Below, one piece after another: positions 27,336-36,100 of a DNA stretch of 64,000 bases. The notes below the pieces were generated by a model. That model was given only the letters and a program-made list of their open reading frames with translations, made no database searches and was not told where the DNA came from. This stretch comes from Aurantibacter sp034110465 (GTDB lineage Bacteria > Bacteroidota > Bacteroidia > Flavobacteriales > Flavobacteriaceae): NCBI GenBank assembly GCA_034110465.1, contig JAWUZD010000003.1, positions 124,001 to 188,000 on the forward strand. Reading direction: 5' to 3'. Each line of letters starts with the position of its first letter. The stretch's first letter is position 1. Made by a program: the position numbers and the translations under genes.

Positions 27336-27747
27336 AGCGCAAAGCTAAATATGCTTTGTAGTCTCTAACGTAATCCGCCTCGTCAAACTCTTCAGAAGCT
27401 AAAACTAAACAAACTGCTCCAGAGGTAAAATTTTCTAATTCTCTCCAAATTCCTGGCGCTATCAATAAGCCTTCGTTAGGTTTATTTAAAGTTATTTTTT
27501 CTTTAGAATCTCCATCTTTTAAAATCACATCAAAACTACCGCTTAATGGAATTAAATATTCGAAAATTTGCTTATGCGCATGTCCTCCACGATAAGCTCC
27601 ACTTGGCACATCATATAAATAATAAACACGTTTAATTTTAAAAGGAACAATATCTTTTTCTATTACAGATAAATTACCTCGACCTTCGGGATCTATTATT
27701 TTTGGAACATTTATAAGCTTAGCTGCTTTTATGGTATTATTAATCAT
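27325..27747 (-). CDS. FdtA/QdtA-type sugar 3,4-ketoisomerase (cupin)
   Basis: A 140-residue cupin of the WxcM/FdtA/QdtA family, which isomerises dTDP-4-keto-6-deoxyglucose to the 3-keto sugar before transamination. Family marks are DPEGRGNLSVIE, the VYYLYDVPSGAYRGGHAHK segment with catalytic His residues, and the LNKPNEGLLIAPGIW loop. It works before the DegT aminotransferase at 31598. Its start overlaps the GT2 gene by 8 bp in the same direction. Confidence 0.88.
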   Translation of the reverse strand: MINNTIKAAKLINVPKIIDPEGRGNLSVIEKDIVPFKIKRVYYLYDVPSGAYRGGHAHKQIFEYLIPLSGSFDVILKDGDSKEKITLNKPNEGLLIAPGIWRELENFTSGAVCLVLASEEFDEADYVRDYKAYLALRSSF

Positions 27748-28567
27748 TGATTTGGGGTTTCAATTTTTTGTAGGCTTTAATTCCTTTAAAACCGTGCTCT
27801 AATTTAGGTATAAACTCTGATAATGAAATCTCACCTTTTCTAAAAACTAAATAAATATAATGTGTAATTTTTAAATAACCTATTACTCCGTATTTTTTAT
27901 AGCAATATGCGCCTCTTGCAAAAATTAATTTATTATTTGCATCATCTTTTCCTGAACTAAAATTAGGATGTTTTAAAATTATTTCTGGCACAAATCTAAG
28001 CTCTAGACCTTTCTCTAAAGCTTCATGTAAGTACAAGTTTTCTTCTCCAATTTCAAAATTAGCTCCTAAACCAAAGTTCGTGTCAAAAACTAAAGATTTA
28101 ATCTTATTCAATTTTACCGATATAACTACAGAGTTTACTTGCCCAATGGTAGACCTATTGTGCAGTGATTCATTTTTATAATCTCTAAAAAAAACACCAT
28201 CAAAATTGACAAGTTCAAAAGACACTATTGCTGCTTCTTTATAACGCTTATGAGCTTCTAAAATAATATGATTTAAATCTTTTTCGTAAACAACATCATC
28301 ATCTGCAAAAAGAACCACTTTTCCTTTAGCATGTTTAATCGCTAAATTTCGACTATTAGAAATACCTTTTTCTGAAGAATTAATTACTCTTATATTAGAT
28401 TGATTTGAGGTTAATTCTTGTAGATTTTGAGTCTGATTTACTACTAAGATAGAAAAGTCTTTAATGTTATTATTCACAAACATTTGACTCAGAAAATCTA
28501 ACGATGTACGATTCATTGTGGCTATTAAAACCTCGAATTCGATATCTTTTTTGTTATCAAGCGTCAT
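27740..28567 (-). CDS. Family 2 glycosyltransferase
   Basis: A GT-A enzyme with FEVLIATMNRTSLDFL at the start, EKGISNSRNLAIKHAKG and the DDD metal motif in VVLFADDDVVYEKDL. The frame is open back to an ATG at 28588, but that codon lies inside a TACATTTG promoter box at 28586-28593; the ATG at 28567 gives a normal family N-terminus (MTLDNKKDIEFEVLI) and a 19-nt leader. It probably adds one sugar of the repeat unit. Confidence 0.85.
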   Translation of the reverse strand: MTLDNKKDIEFEVLIATMNRTSLDFLSQMFVNNNIKDFSILVVNQTQNLQELTSNQSNIRVINSSEKGISNSRNLAIKHAKGKVVLFADDDVVYEKDLNHIILEAHKRYKEAAIVSFELVNFDGVFFRDYKNESLHNRSTIGQVNSVVISVKLNKIKSLVFDTNFGLGANFEIGEENLYLHEALEKGLELRFVPEIILKHPNFSSGKDDANNKLIFARGAYCYKKYGVIGYLKITHYIYLVFRKGEISLSEFIPKLEHGFKGIKAYKKLKPQIND

Positions 28568-28573
28568 TACATC

Positions 28574-28581
28574 TATCTTTG
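28574..28581 (+). promoter_or_regulatory. -7 box of the GT4-like gene
   Basis: TATCTTTG fits TAnnTTTG, 22 nt before the ATG at 28604. It lies almost back-to-back with an opposing -7 box at 28586-28593. Confidence 0.55.
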
Positions 28582-28585
28582 AAAA

Positions 28586-28593
28586 CAAATGTA
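28586..28593 (-). promoter_or_regulatory. -7 box of the divergent GT2 gene
   Basis: On the minus strand TACATTTG fits TAnnTTTG and leaves a 19-nt leader to the ATG at 28567. The two opposing promoters overlap, so their transcription may be mutually exclusive. Confidence 0.5.
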
Positions 28594-28603
28594 CAATTTA
28601 TAA

Positions 28604-29746
28604 ATGAAGATTTTATTAGTTGGAGAATATAGCCGCTTACACAATTCTCTAAAAGAAGGCTTAATTAAACTTGGTCACAAAGTCACTCTGATAAGTTCTG
28701 GAGATGGCATAAAGCAATATCCAAGCGATGTTTTATTGACTTCTATAGTTAAATCTTCATACACTTTAAACAAGTTAAATTCTTATTCTATTCGTTTTTT
28801 TAAAACTGACTTTATAAAAAAAGAATATGCTTATCAGTTTAAAAAAATCCTACCAACTTTAAAAAATTTTGATGTAGTTCAATTTATAAATGAAGATGCG
28901 CTATCTCTAGAACCAAAAACAAGTATAGTCCTTTTTAAACAATTAATTAAGCAAAATAAAAAGGCCTACTTATTATCTTGTGGAGAAGATTTCAATACGG
29001 TTTCTTATTTTTTAAATGCAGAAAATGGCTACTCTGTATTAACACCTTATCTAAACAAAAAAACAACTAAGAAAAGGTCTAGTTTTTCTTTAAAATACAT
29101 ATCACCTTCATACAAATCTTTACACTTATTTTTTAAAGATTATGTCAATGGAATTATTAGCTCGGATATTGATTATCATAGAGCTTATATTAATTCTGAA
29201 AAACATCTTGGGCTTATTCCTAATCCTATAAATACAGATTTATTTGAAAATGAAAAACTTCCAACTTTAGATAAAATTTATATTTTTCATGGTATAAATT
29301 CATCTTCGCAAATAAAAAAAGGGAATATTTTTTTCTCTGAAGCACTTGCTAAATTAAAGCAAAAACACCAAGACAAAATTGTAATAATTGAAGCCCAAAA
29401 TTTACCCTACAAAACCTATATAGAAACCTATAACAAAGCGCATATTGTATTAGACCAAACGTATAGTTATGATCAAGGTTACAACGCTTTAGAAGCTATG
29501 GCTAAAGGAAAAGTGGTTTTTACTGGAGCAGAAAAAGAATGGCGAGAATTTTATAATTTAGAAGAAAATCAAGTTTGCATTAATGCATTACCTGACACCA
29601 ATTATTTATTTCAAAAAATAGAAGAGTTAATAATTGATACCGATAAAATTCTCTCAATTTCTAAAGAAGCAAAATCTTTTATAAAAAAAGAACATCACTA
29701 TCTAAATATTGCGAAAAAATATATTTCTGTTTGGGATACTAATTAA
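28604..29746 (+). CDS. GT4-like glycosyltransferase
   Basis: A 380-residue GT-B fold protein. It begins MKILLVGEYSRLHNSLKEGL with the N-terminal Rossmann glycine region, and the second half has NPINTDLF, then IYIFHGINSSSQIKKGN and the donor-binding YDQGYNALEAMAKGKVVFTG, where family 4 enzymes carry the E-x7-E motif. Substrate is unknown. It runs opposite to its neighbours and overlaps the convergent acyltransferase gene by 8 bp. Confidence 0.82.
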   Translation: MKILLVGEYSRLHNSLKEGLIKLGHKVTLISSGDGIKQYPSDVLLTSIVKSSYTLNKLNSYSIRFFKTDFIKKEYAYQFKKILPTLKNFDVVQFINEDALSLEPKTSIVLFKQLIKQNKKAYLLSCGEDFNTVSYFLNAENGYSVLTPYLNKKTTKKRSSFSLKYISPSYKSLHLFFKDYVNGIISSDIDYHRAYINSEKHLGLIPNPINTDLFENEKLPTLDKIYIFHGINSSSQIKKGNIFFSEALAKLKQKHQDKIVIIEAQNLPYKTYIETYNKAHIVLDQTYSYDQGYNALEAMAKGKVVFTGAEKEWREFYNLEENQVCINALPDTNYLFQKIEELIIDTDKILSISKEAKSFIKKEHHYLNIAKKYISVWDTN

Positions 29747-30311
29747 CTGTATTAATTATTTTAGCTGGATTTCCTGCAATAATAACATTATCTGGAAAAC
29801 TTTTAGTAACAACACTATTTGCTCCAACAATAACGTTATTTCCTAAAGTTACACCTTTTAGAACAGAAACATTATTACCAATAAATGTATTGTTTTTTAT
29901 CAAGACTGCTTTAGGATTTGGATCTGATTGATCTCTTTTATTTGGGTTTAAATCATGGAAATTACTATCTGAAATATTACAATTAAAACCAATAACCACA
30001 TTATCTTGAATGGTTACACTGTATTCAGATTCAATAGAAAAATCATTACTTATTGAAACATTATTACCAATGGTTACATTAGCTGAAGACAACCTAGATT
30101 CTATAAAAGCATAAGAAGATAAAAATCGAGGTGAGTTTACAATACCAAAACTAACTTTATCTCCAAAGCTTATTTTACCTAAACCTCTTAAAACAAGAGG
30201 TTGATTAGCTATAAACTTCCCTTTTATCTGTTTACAATTTGATGCAGATTTGAATAACATCTTTTTTAAAGACATTTTAAATAATTGAATGCTTTGTTTT
30301 AATCTACTCAT
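29739..30311 (-). CDS. Hexapeptide-repeat acyltransferase
   Basis: A 190-residue left-handed beta-helix enzyme with repeats such as VTIGNNVSISNDF, VTIQDNVVIGFNCNI, TFIGNNVSVLKGVTLGNNVI and VGANSVVTKSFPDNVI. The ending AGNPAKII is typical of the CatB/NeuD/maltose-acetyltransferase group. Together with FdtA- and FdtB-like enzymes, it may be the N-acyltransferase that completes a 3-acylamino-3,6-dideoxyhexose, or instead an O-acetyltransferase of the polysaccharide. It overlaps the flippase gene by 8 bp. Confidence 0.83.
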   Translation of the reverse strand: MSRLKQSIQLFKMSLKKMLFKSASNCKQIKGKFIANQPLVLRGLGKISFGDKVSFGIVNSPRFLSSYAFIESRLSSANVTIGNNVSISNDFSIESEYSVTIQDNVVIGFNCNISDSNFHDLNPNKRDQSDPNPKAVLIKNNTFIGNNVSVLKGVTLGNNVIVGANSVVTKSFPDNVIIAGNPAKIINTVN

Positions 30312-31605
30312 AATTTTGTTTTTTACTAAAAAGCGCTTTTCTAAATACCAATAACATAATTATTAAATGAAAAACACTTACATAAAAATAAGCCAACGTT
30401 ACGCCTTCTATACCGTATACATCTATAAAGTGACAACTCAAAAAATATTGCGACACCATAAAAGATAATTCAATTATTAGATATTTCAATATCATGCGTT
30501 TTGCTATTAACTGATAACCAATTACTAAGGAAAACACTTTTATAAAATCGCCTAATAATTGCCATTTAAACAATGCTTCTACTGGAGAAAAATCGTTAAC
30601 AAATAAGATTTGTATAATAAACGTTTTAAGAAGGTAAATTACAATTAACCCTAAACCAAAAATAGGCATTATGGTTTTATAAAACGAAAACACCTCTTTC
30701 CTAAAACCTTCATCAGTATTTATTTCTGCAAATTTAGGAAGCACATATAATGCTAATAAAGAACTTATAAATAATAAATAGTATTTAGATATTCGATTCA
30801 TAGCTTCCCAATAACCTGCATGCTTTAAATCCAAATTTTCAGTAATATAGTCACGAATCAAAAAAGCAACTAATGGAATTGTAAAGGCTGAAAACAGCGC
30901 CATAATAGAATATGAACTTAACTTCTTAGTTAATCTAAAACTAAAGGAATCTATTGTTACTAATGATGTAAAACTTAATCGATTTACTATAGCAATACAG
31001 GTTACTAAAAACAATAAGACTTCAATAATAACAACTGCTAATAACGCTCCATACAACTCTGCTTTCCATATTAAAAAAATGGTAGTAGCCGCACTAAAAA
31101 CGTGACCAATTATCCTAATAACAATAATATGATTAAACTTACTTAATCCATTTAAAACTCCTGTTACAAAAACGTTTAAAACATAAAAGGGCAATACAAT
31201 TGCTGCTATTTTTATAATACTAGAATAATCTAAGTTTTCTCCAAAGACAGCATTGCTAATTGTAAATGCATTAAAATAAACTGATAAACTAACAATTATA
31301 GTAGAAAAAAATCCTAATAAAAATACTGTAGAGACTGTTTTTCCTAATAAGATTTTATTACTCTTAAATTCGGAAACATATTTAACTAAACCGTTATTTA
31401 AGCCTAAAGTAGATAAGGCTTGAGTTGAACTTAAAAAATTTCTTAAATTTCCAACTAACGCTAAACCTTCGGCTCCTAAAAAAACAGCAATAACTTTAGA
31501 GGTTAAAAAACCTCCACTAACTTTAATAATTATAGCTATAGAGTTTAATGATGCCAACTTAATTAACATATTAGACTTTATATCTTTAAAAAAAGCCTTA
31601 AGCAT
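30304..31605 (-). CDS. Wzx-type polysaccharide flippase
   Basis: A 433-residue protein with about twelve membrane helices and the MOP/PST start, KLASLNSIAIIIKVSGGFLT and KVIAVFLGAEGLALVGNLRN. Wzx proteins of this form move undecaprenyl-linked repeat units across the inner membrane for Wzy polymerisation. A Wzy polymerase is not evident in the window. It is in an overlapping operon between the aminotransferase and acyltransferase genes. Confidence 0.87.
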   Translation of the reverse strand: MLKAFFKDIKSNMLIKLASLNSIAIIIKVSGGFLTSKVIAVFLGAEGLALVGNLRNFLSSTQALSTLGLNNGLVKYVSEFKSNKILLGKTVSTVFLLGFFSTIIVSLSVYFNAFTISNAVFGENLDYSSIIKIAAIVLPFYVLNVFVTGVLNGLSKFNHIIVIRIIGHVFSAATTIFLIWKAELYGALLAVVIIEVLLFLVTCIAIVNRLSFTSLVTIDSFSFRLTKKLSSYSIMALFSAFTIPLVAFLIRDYITENLDLKHAGYWEAMNRISKYYLLFISSLLALYVLPKFAEINTDEGFRKEVFSFYKTIMPIFGLGLIVIYLLKTFIIQILFVNDFSPVEALFKWQLLGDFIKVFSLVIGYQLIAKRMILKYLIIELSFMVSQYFLSCHFIDVYGIEGVTLAYFYVSVFHLIIMLLVFRKALFSKKQNYE

Positions 31606-32704
31606 GGTATTTGTTTATAACAGAGACTACAGTACTAACCTCTTTATCTGTCATTACAGGACTTATTGGTAAGCTTACACATTTGTCATGTATGTGTTCT
31701 GTAATTGGAAGCTTTAAGTGATTATAGTTTTTTAAAGCAATTTGTTTATGCGGTGGAATTGGATAATGAATTAATGTTTGAATATTATGACGATCCAAAT
31801 AGTCTACAAAATGATTTCTGTTTTCTACTAAAACAACAAATACATGCCATATATGGCTTTTAATATTACTTTGTAAAACTGGCAATTTTATAGCTTTGTT
31901 TTGGATTTCATTTAAATAAGTAGAAGTTATTTCCTGACGTTTTGAGTTATCTTGATCTAATGATTTTAATTTAACTGAAAGAAATGCAGCTTGAATTTCG
32001 TCTAAACGATTATTGTAACCCACAATTTCATTTATATATTTAGTTGAAGATCCATAATTTCTTAATTTAGAAATTACATCAAAAAGCGCTTTATTATTAG
32101 TTGTAATAGCACCTGCATCTCCAAGTGCACCTAAATTTTTACTAGGATAAAAACTAAATGCTGCTGCATCTGATAAGTTCCCTGCTTTTAAACCCGATTT
32201 ATTAAGTGCGCCATGCGCTTGTGCAGCATCTTCTACTAGTAACAAATTGTGTTTTTTTGCTACTTCATTTATAGCTTCAGGACACAATTGACCATACAAA
32301 TGCACCATTAAAATAGCTTTTGTATTTGGTGTAATTGCAGCTTCTATAGTAGAAACTTCTAGATTAAATGTATTTGGGTTAGGCTCAACAAAAACAGGTT
32401 TTAATCCTGAATTAATCACCGCTAAAATAGATGCTATATATGTATTTGCAGGAACTATAACTTCATCGCCTATTGATAGCTTATTTAATTCTATAAAACC
32501 TTTAAAAATTAACGTTAAAGCATCTAAACCATTGCTAGTTCCAATACAGTAATCTGTACCACAATATTTAGCAAATTCAGATTCAAAATTAGAAACACTT
32601 TTACCTAATATATAATGACCAGAATCTAAAAAAGAATTAAGGCTCTTTTGAAATTCGTTTGTAAAACGTGCATTTATTTTATGTAAATCTAAAAATTTTA
32701 TCAT
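31598..32704 (-). CDS. DegT/DnrJ/EryC1 sugar aminotransferase (FdtB-like)
   Basis: A 368-residue PLP enzyme. Lys189 in FSFYPSKNLGALGDAGAI forms the internal aldimine, and VEDAAQAHGA holds the Asp that contacts the pyridine nitrogen. TSNGLDALTLIFKG and PANTYIAS are the usual phosphate-binding and active-site segments. With the FdtA-like ketoisomerase in the same locus, it most likely aminates C3 of a dTDP-3-keto-6-deoxyhexose. The rmlA/rmlB genes for the precursor are not in this window. Confidence 0.9.
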   Translation of the reverse strand: MIKFLDLHKINARFTNEFQKSLNSFLDSGHYILGKSVSNFESEFAKYCGTDYCIGTSNGLDALTLIFKGFIELNKLSIGDEVIVPANTYIASILAVINSGLKPVFVEPNPNTFNLEVSTIEAAITPNTKAILMVHLYGQLCPEAINEVAKKHNLLLVEDAAQAHGALNKSGLKAGNLSDAAAFSFYPSKNLGALGDAGAITTNNKALFDVISKLRNYGSSTKYINEIVGYNNRLDEIQAAFLSVKLKSLDQDNSKRQEITSTYLNEIQNKAIKLPVLQSNIKSHIWHVFVVLVENRNHFVDYLDRHNIQTLIHYPIPPHKQIALKNYNHLKLPITEHIHDKCVSLPISPVMTDKEVSTVVSVINKYHA

Positions 32705-33672
32705 ACCATAACTGCATCTAATAATTTATAATTTGATGTTTTAAACTCATAAAACGATTGTGTTATTGTTCTAGCTCCAAAACTTTCTTTAAAATATAAT
32801 AAACCTTGATTAATATTTTGTCCTTGATTTTCGTTAGAAATACCAAAATCGAAATATTTTTTATCTTTATAAATAGTAGTAATTAACTCATTAACTAAAA
32901 AGTCTAAACTTCCTGTTTCTTGCCTAGAATTATTTGCCGAAATATATTGTGTATGTGCAACGTGTTCTGTTTCAAAAATGGTAATTCCAGCAAGAATTTC
33001 ATCATCTTTATAAACGTTAAACTGTTTGATTTTATTTGGAAACTTACTATGCAATAACACTATTTCAGCTAAAGTATGTGTTGGATTTGTATTAAAACGT
33101 TCTTTCAAATTAGGAATTAAAATAGTATTCCAGAACATACTAAAATCAGATTCTTCTTTAATTTCTAACCCTAAAGACTCTGCTTTTTTAATACCTCGTT
33201 TTCTTAATTTACTTTGTTTATTATCTTCGGAAATATTTATAATAGATAACGCATCTACTCTATTTAATTTTGCTTTTAAAATGAAAGCTAAATAATGTAA
33301 TTCATCATTTGGAATAGCACTATAAAACTGAGGTAATTCTTTAACAATAAGCTTCTTAACTTTAATAGAATCTAAATAAATTAAAATAGATTTAAAAACA
33401 GAAATAACATCTTCTAGTTTTAGATTAGAACCGTAAACTAATCCTCCATAACTTAAACCTTGATGTGAAAAAACCTGATTACCTGAAATGTTAGCAGGTA
33501 AAATAGCAATTAATTTCTCCGAATTAAAAATCAGTAAAGAGTGATCTTCAAATCTGTCAAAATGGTAATCCATAAAATCGCGGCAAAATAAAAACGTTCC
33601 ATTTTTAGACTGAGAAACTAACGAATCCCATTCTTGCTTATCCTTACCTTGATATTGCTGTATTGTAATAAT
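32701..33672 (-). CDS. FemAB/GNAT-like acyltransferase with apparent ATT start
   Basis: The first ATG (33573) gives 290 residues, but coding sequence clearly continues upstream. The frame from 33672 reads ITIQQYQGKDKQEWDSLV and then SQSKNGTFLFCRDFMDYHFD, which is the conserved N-terminus of this FemAB-like GNAT family. Upstream of the first ATG the frame has no ATG, GTG or TTG; it begins with GCA ATT ATT directly after a TAA at 33676-33678. I therefore propose an ATT start at 33672 or 33669, giving about 323 residues. Family members in glycan clusters are thought to acylate an aminosugar, working beside FdtB-type aminotransferases. It overlaps the aminotransferase gene by 4 bp. Confidence 0.75.
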   Translation of the reverse strand: MITIQQYQGKDKQEWDSLVSQSKNGTFLFCRDFMDYHFDRFEDHSLLIFNSEKLIAILPANISGNQVFSHQGLSYGGLVYGSNLKLEDVISVFKSILIYLDSIKVKKLIVKELPQFYSAIPNDELHYLAFILKAKLNRVDALSIINISEDNKQSKLRKRGIKKAESLGLEIKEESDFSMFWNTILIPNLKERFNTNPTHTLAEIVLLHSKFPNKIKQFNVYKDDEILAGITIFETEHVAHTQYISANNSRQETGSLDFLVNELITTIYKDKKYFDFGISNENQGQNINQGLLYFKESFGARTITQSFYEFKTSNYKLLDAVMV

Positions 33673-33735
33673 TGCTTAGTTATTTAAATTATAAAAATCA
33701 CTCTATTAACTGTAATAATAAATAACGTCTTCAAA

Positions 33736-33969
33736 TTAAGCCGTTTTCTTAATAAACAAGTAGTAAAAATTAATTCCTAAAATAGCCGTATTAGTTATAA
33801 CTATTGGAATAGATAAATCTAACAGCACGCCATAAATAACAAACAGAAAACAACCTAAAGAATTAATATAGCGTAAGGTCTTAATATCTTTCATTAAAAA
33901 AGAAATTAAGACACCTAAAGATGCTGCGTAACCAACCCATTCTGTTACTGAAATACCTAAAAAATCCAT
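33736..33969 (-). CDS. Small three-helix membrane protein (YgjV-like)
   Basis: A 77-residue protein with three membrane segments, EWVGYAASLGVLISFLMKD, INSLGCFLFVIYGVLLD and IVITNTAILGINFYYLF. This is the short YgjV-type pattern that flavobacterial annotations often mislabel as uroporphyrinogen decarboxylase. Function is unknown. A strong hairpin terminator separates it from typA. Confidence 0.75.
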   Translation of the reverse strand: MDFLGISVTEWVGYAASLGVLISFLMKDIKTLRYINSLGCFLFVIYGVLLDLSIPIVITNTAILGINFYYLFIKKTA

Positions 33970-33992
33970 ATTATATTATTTTAATTCATAAA

Positions 33993-34025
33993 AAAAGAGA
34001 AGCACTAAAATAGTGCTTCTCTTTT
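33993..34025 (-). terminator. Intrinsic terminator after typA
   Basis: AAAAGAGAAGCACTA and TAGTGCTTCTCTTTT form a perfect 15-bp stem with a 3-nt loop. On the minus strand it is followed by T residues, 22 nt after the typA stop. Confidence 0.9.
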
Positions 34026-34047
34026 AAATATTATATATTTTAATAAA

Positions 34048-35844
34048 TTAAAACTTGTTACGTTTACGATCCGCCTCTTTTAAGTAAACCTTACGAAGTC
34101 TTAAATGATTTGGAGTAACCTCAACATATTCATCTTTTTGGATGTATTCTAAAGCTTCTTCTAATGAAAATTTAATTGCTGGTACAATTTTAGCTTTATC
34201 ATCTGCTCCTGAAGAACGTACATTACTCTGCTTTTTAGCTTTTGTAATATTTACACACATATCGTCTTGACGAGAATTCTCTCCAATAACTTGTCCTTCG
34301 TAAATATCTTCTCCTGGCTCAACAAAAAACTTACCTCTATCTTGTAATTTATCAATAGAATAAGGAATTGCATTACCATTTTCCATAGATACTAAAGATC
34401 CAGAAATACGTCCAGGAATAGCTCCTTTTATAGGCTGATATTCTTTATAACGGTGAGCCATAATTGCCTCACCAGCAGTAGCTGTTAATAATTGGTTACG
34501 TAAACCAATAATACCACGAGAAGGTATCATAAATTCAATAACCATACGGTCACCTTTAGCTTCCATGCTTAACATTTCTCCTTTACGCATAGTAACAAAC
34601 TCTACAGCTTTACCAGATACGTTTTCAGGAAGGTCAATAGTTAATTCTTCTATTGGCTCACATTTAACACCATCAATTTCCTTGATAATTACTTGTGGTT
34701 GACCAATTTGAAGCTCGTAACCTTCACGACGCATAGTTTCTATTAAAACCGATAAGTGTAATACTCCACGACCAAATACCATAAACTTATCTGCACTACC
34801 AGTTTCACCTAATTTAAGCGCTAAGTTTTTTTCTAATTCTTTTTCTAAACGATCTTTAATATGTCTAGATGTTACATACTTTCCATCTTTCCCAAAGAAA
34901 GGTGAATCGTTAATTGTAAACAACATACTCATAGTCGGTTCATCTATTGCTATAGATTTTAAAGCTTCTGGATTTTCTATATCAGCAATTGTATCTCCAA
35001 TTTCAAATCCTTCAACACCTACAATAGCACAAATATCTCCTGTTTGAACACTTTGAACTCGTTTTCTTCCTAATCCTTCAAAAACAAAAACTTCTTTCAC
35101 TTTACTTTTCGTAATAGTTCCATCAGCTTTAACTAAAGATATTGCTTGTCCTTCTACAATGTTTCCTCTTTGTACTCTACCAATCGCAATACGACCTGTA
35201 AAAGAAGAAAAATCTAAAGATGTAATTAACATTTGTGTTGTTCCTTCTTTAAAAACAGGTGTTGGAACGTGTTCAACAACCATATCTAATAAAGGCTCTA
35301 CGTTTTTAGTTTCGTTTCTCCAATCATCACTCATCCAGTTGTTCTTAGCAGAACCGTAAACTGTTGGAAAATCTAACTGCCATTCTTCAGCACCAAGTTC
35401 GAACATTAAGTCAAAAACTTTTTCATGAACTTCTTCTGGAGTACAGTTTTCTTTGTCAACTTTATTTACAACCACACAAGGCTTTAAACCTAAATCAATT
35501 GCTTTTTGTAATACAAAACGCGTTTGAGGCATTGGACCTTCAAAAGCATCTACTAATAATACAACACCATCTGCCATGTTTAATACACGTTCAACTTCAC
35601 CTCCAAAATCGGCGTGACCTGGTGTATCAATAATATTTATTTTAGTATCTTTATAAACTACAGATACGTTTTTAGACGTAATAGTAATACCACGTTCACG
35701 TTCTAAATCGTTATTATCAAGAATTAAATCACCTGTGTTTTCGTTATCGCGAAATAACTGACAGTGATACATAATTTTATCAACCAAGGTCGTTTTCCCG
35801 TGATCAACGTGTGCAATAATTGCGATGTTTATAATCTTATCCAT
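34048..35844 (-). CDS. typA: Ribosome-associated GTPase BipA/TypA
   Basis: A 598-residue translational GTPase of full length. G1 is AHVDHGKTT (11-19), G3 is DTPGHADF, G4 is NKVD; EF-Tu-like domain II and EF-G-like domains III and V follow, then the BipA-specific C-terminal domain with GDRMVIEFMIPSRGIIGLRN and TPNHLRLRKVYL. BipA aids 50S subunit assembly and translation under stress or cold. It has its own TACATTTG promoter box and a strong terminator. Confidence 0.97.
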   Translation of the reverse strand: MDKIINIAIIAHVDHGKTTLVDKIMYHCQLFRDNENTGDLILDNNDLERERGITITSKNVSVVYKDTKINIIDTPGHADFGGEVERVLNMADGVVLLVDAFEGPMPQTRFVLQKAIDLGLKPCVVVNKVDKENCTPEEVHEKVFDLMFELGAEEWQLDFPTVYGSAKNNWMSDDWRNETKNVEPLLDMVVEHVPTPVFKEGTTQMLITSLDFSSFTGRIAIGRVQRGNIVEGQAISLVKADGTITKSKVKEVFVFEGLGRKRVQSVQTGDICAIVGVEGFEIGDTIADIENPEALKSIAIDEPTMSMLFTINDSPFFGKDGKYVTSRHIKDRLEKELEKNLALKLGETGSADKFMVFGRGVLHLSVLIETMRREGYELQIGQPQVIIKEIDGVKCEPIEELTIDLPENVSGKAVEFVTMRKGEMLSMEAKGDRMVIEFMIPSRGIIGLRNQLLTATAGEAIMAHRYKEYQPIKGAIPGRISGSLVSMENGNAIPYSIDKLQDRGKFFVEPGEDIYEGQVIGENSRQDDMCVNITKAKKQSNVRSSGADDKAKIVPAIKFSLEEALEYIQKDEYVEVTPNHLRLRKVYLKEADRKRNKF

Positions 35845-35867
35845 AGTAATGCCTTATTTTAAGGGTG

Positions 35868-35875
35868 CAAATGTA
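35868..35875 (-). promoter_or_regulatory. -7 box of typA
   Basis: On the minus strand TACATTTG fits TAnnTTTG, 23 nt before the ATG at 35844; TTAG about 20 nt upstream is a poor -33 element. Confidence 0.55.
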
Positions 35876-36067
35876 CTCATTTTTATGAACTTATACTAAC
35901 CTTTTATTTTTTTGAGTATTACCTTTTTACAAAACCTCAAAAAGGTGGCGCTTTACACTCTATCTTTTTAATTATAAAGCACTTAAAAAGCACACTTGTT
36001 CTGTGACTAAAACATTAAAAAAGCTTCAAATTATAACTTAAAAATCACAAAAGTAAAACCATAATAG

Positions 36068-36075
36068 TATCTTTG
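36068..36075 (+). promoter_or_regulatory. -7 box of kdsA
   Basis: TATCTTTG fits TAnnTTTG, 25 nt before the kdsA ATG. The remaining intergenic DNA from 35876 to 36067 shows only a weak CCTTTTT/AAAAAGG inverted repeat near 35925-35945. Confidence 0.55.
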
Positions 36076-36100
36076 CACAGCAATTTACACGACAACAACT

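Noticed and set aside
35159..35633. Two plus-strand ORFs of 66 and 89 codons
   Set aside because: They are antisense to the conserved GTPase region of typA and lack any recognisable feature.
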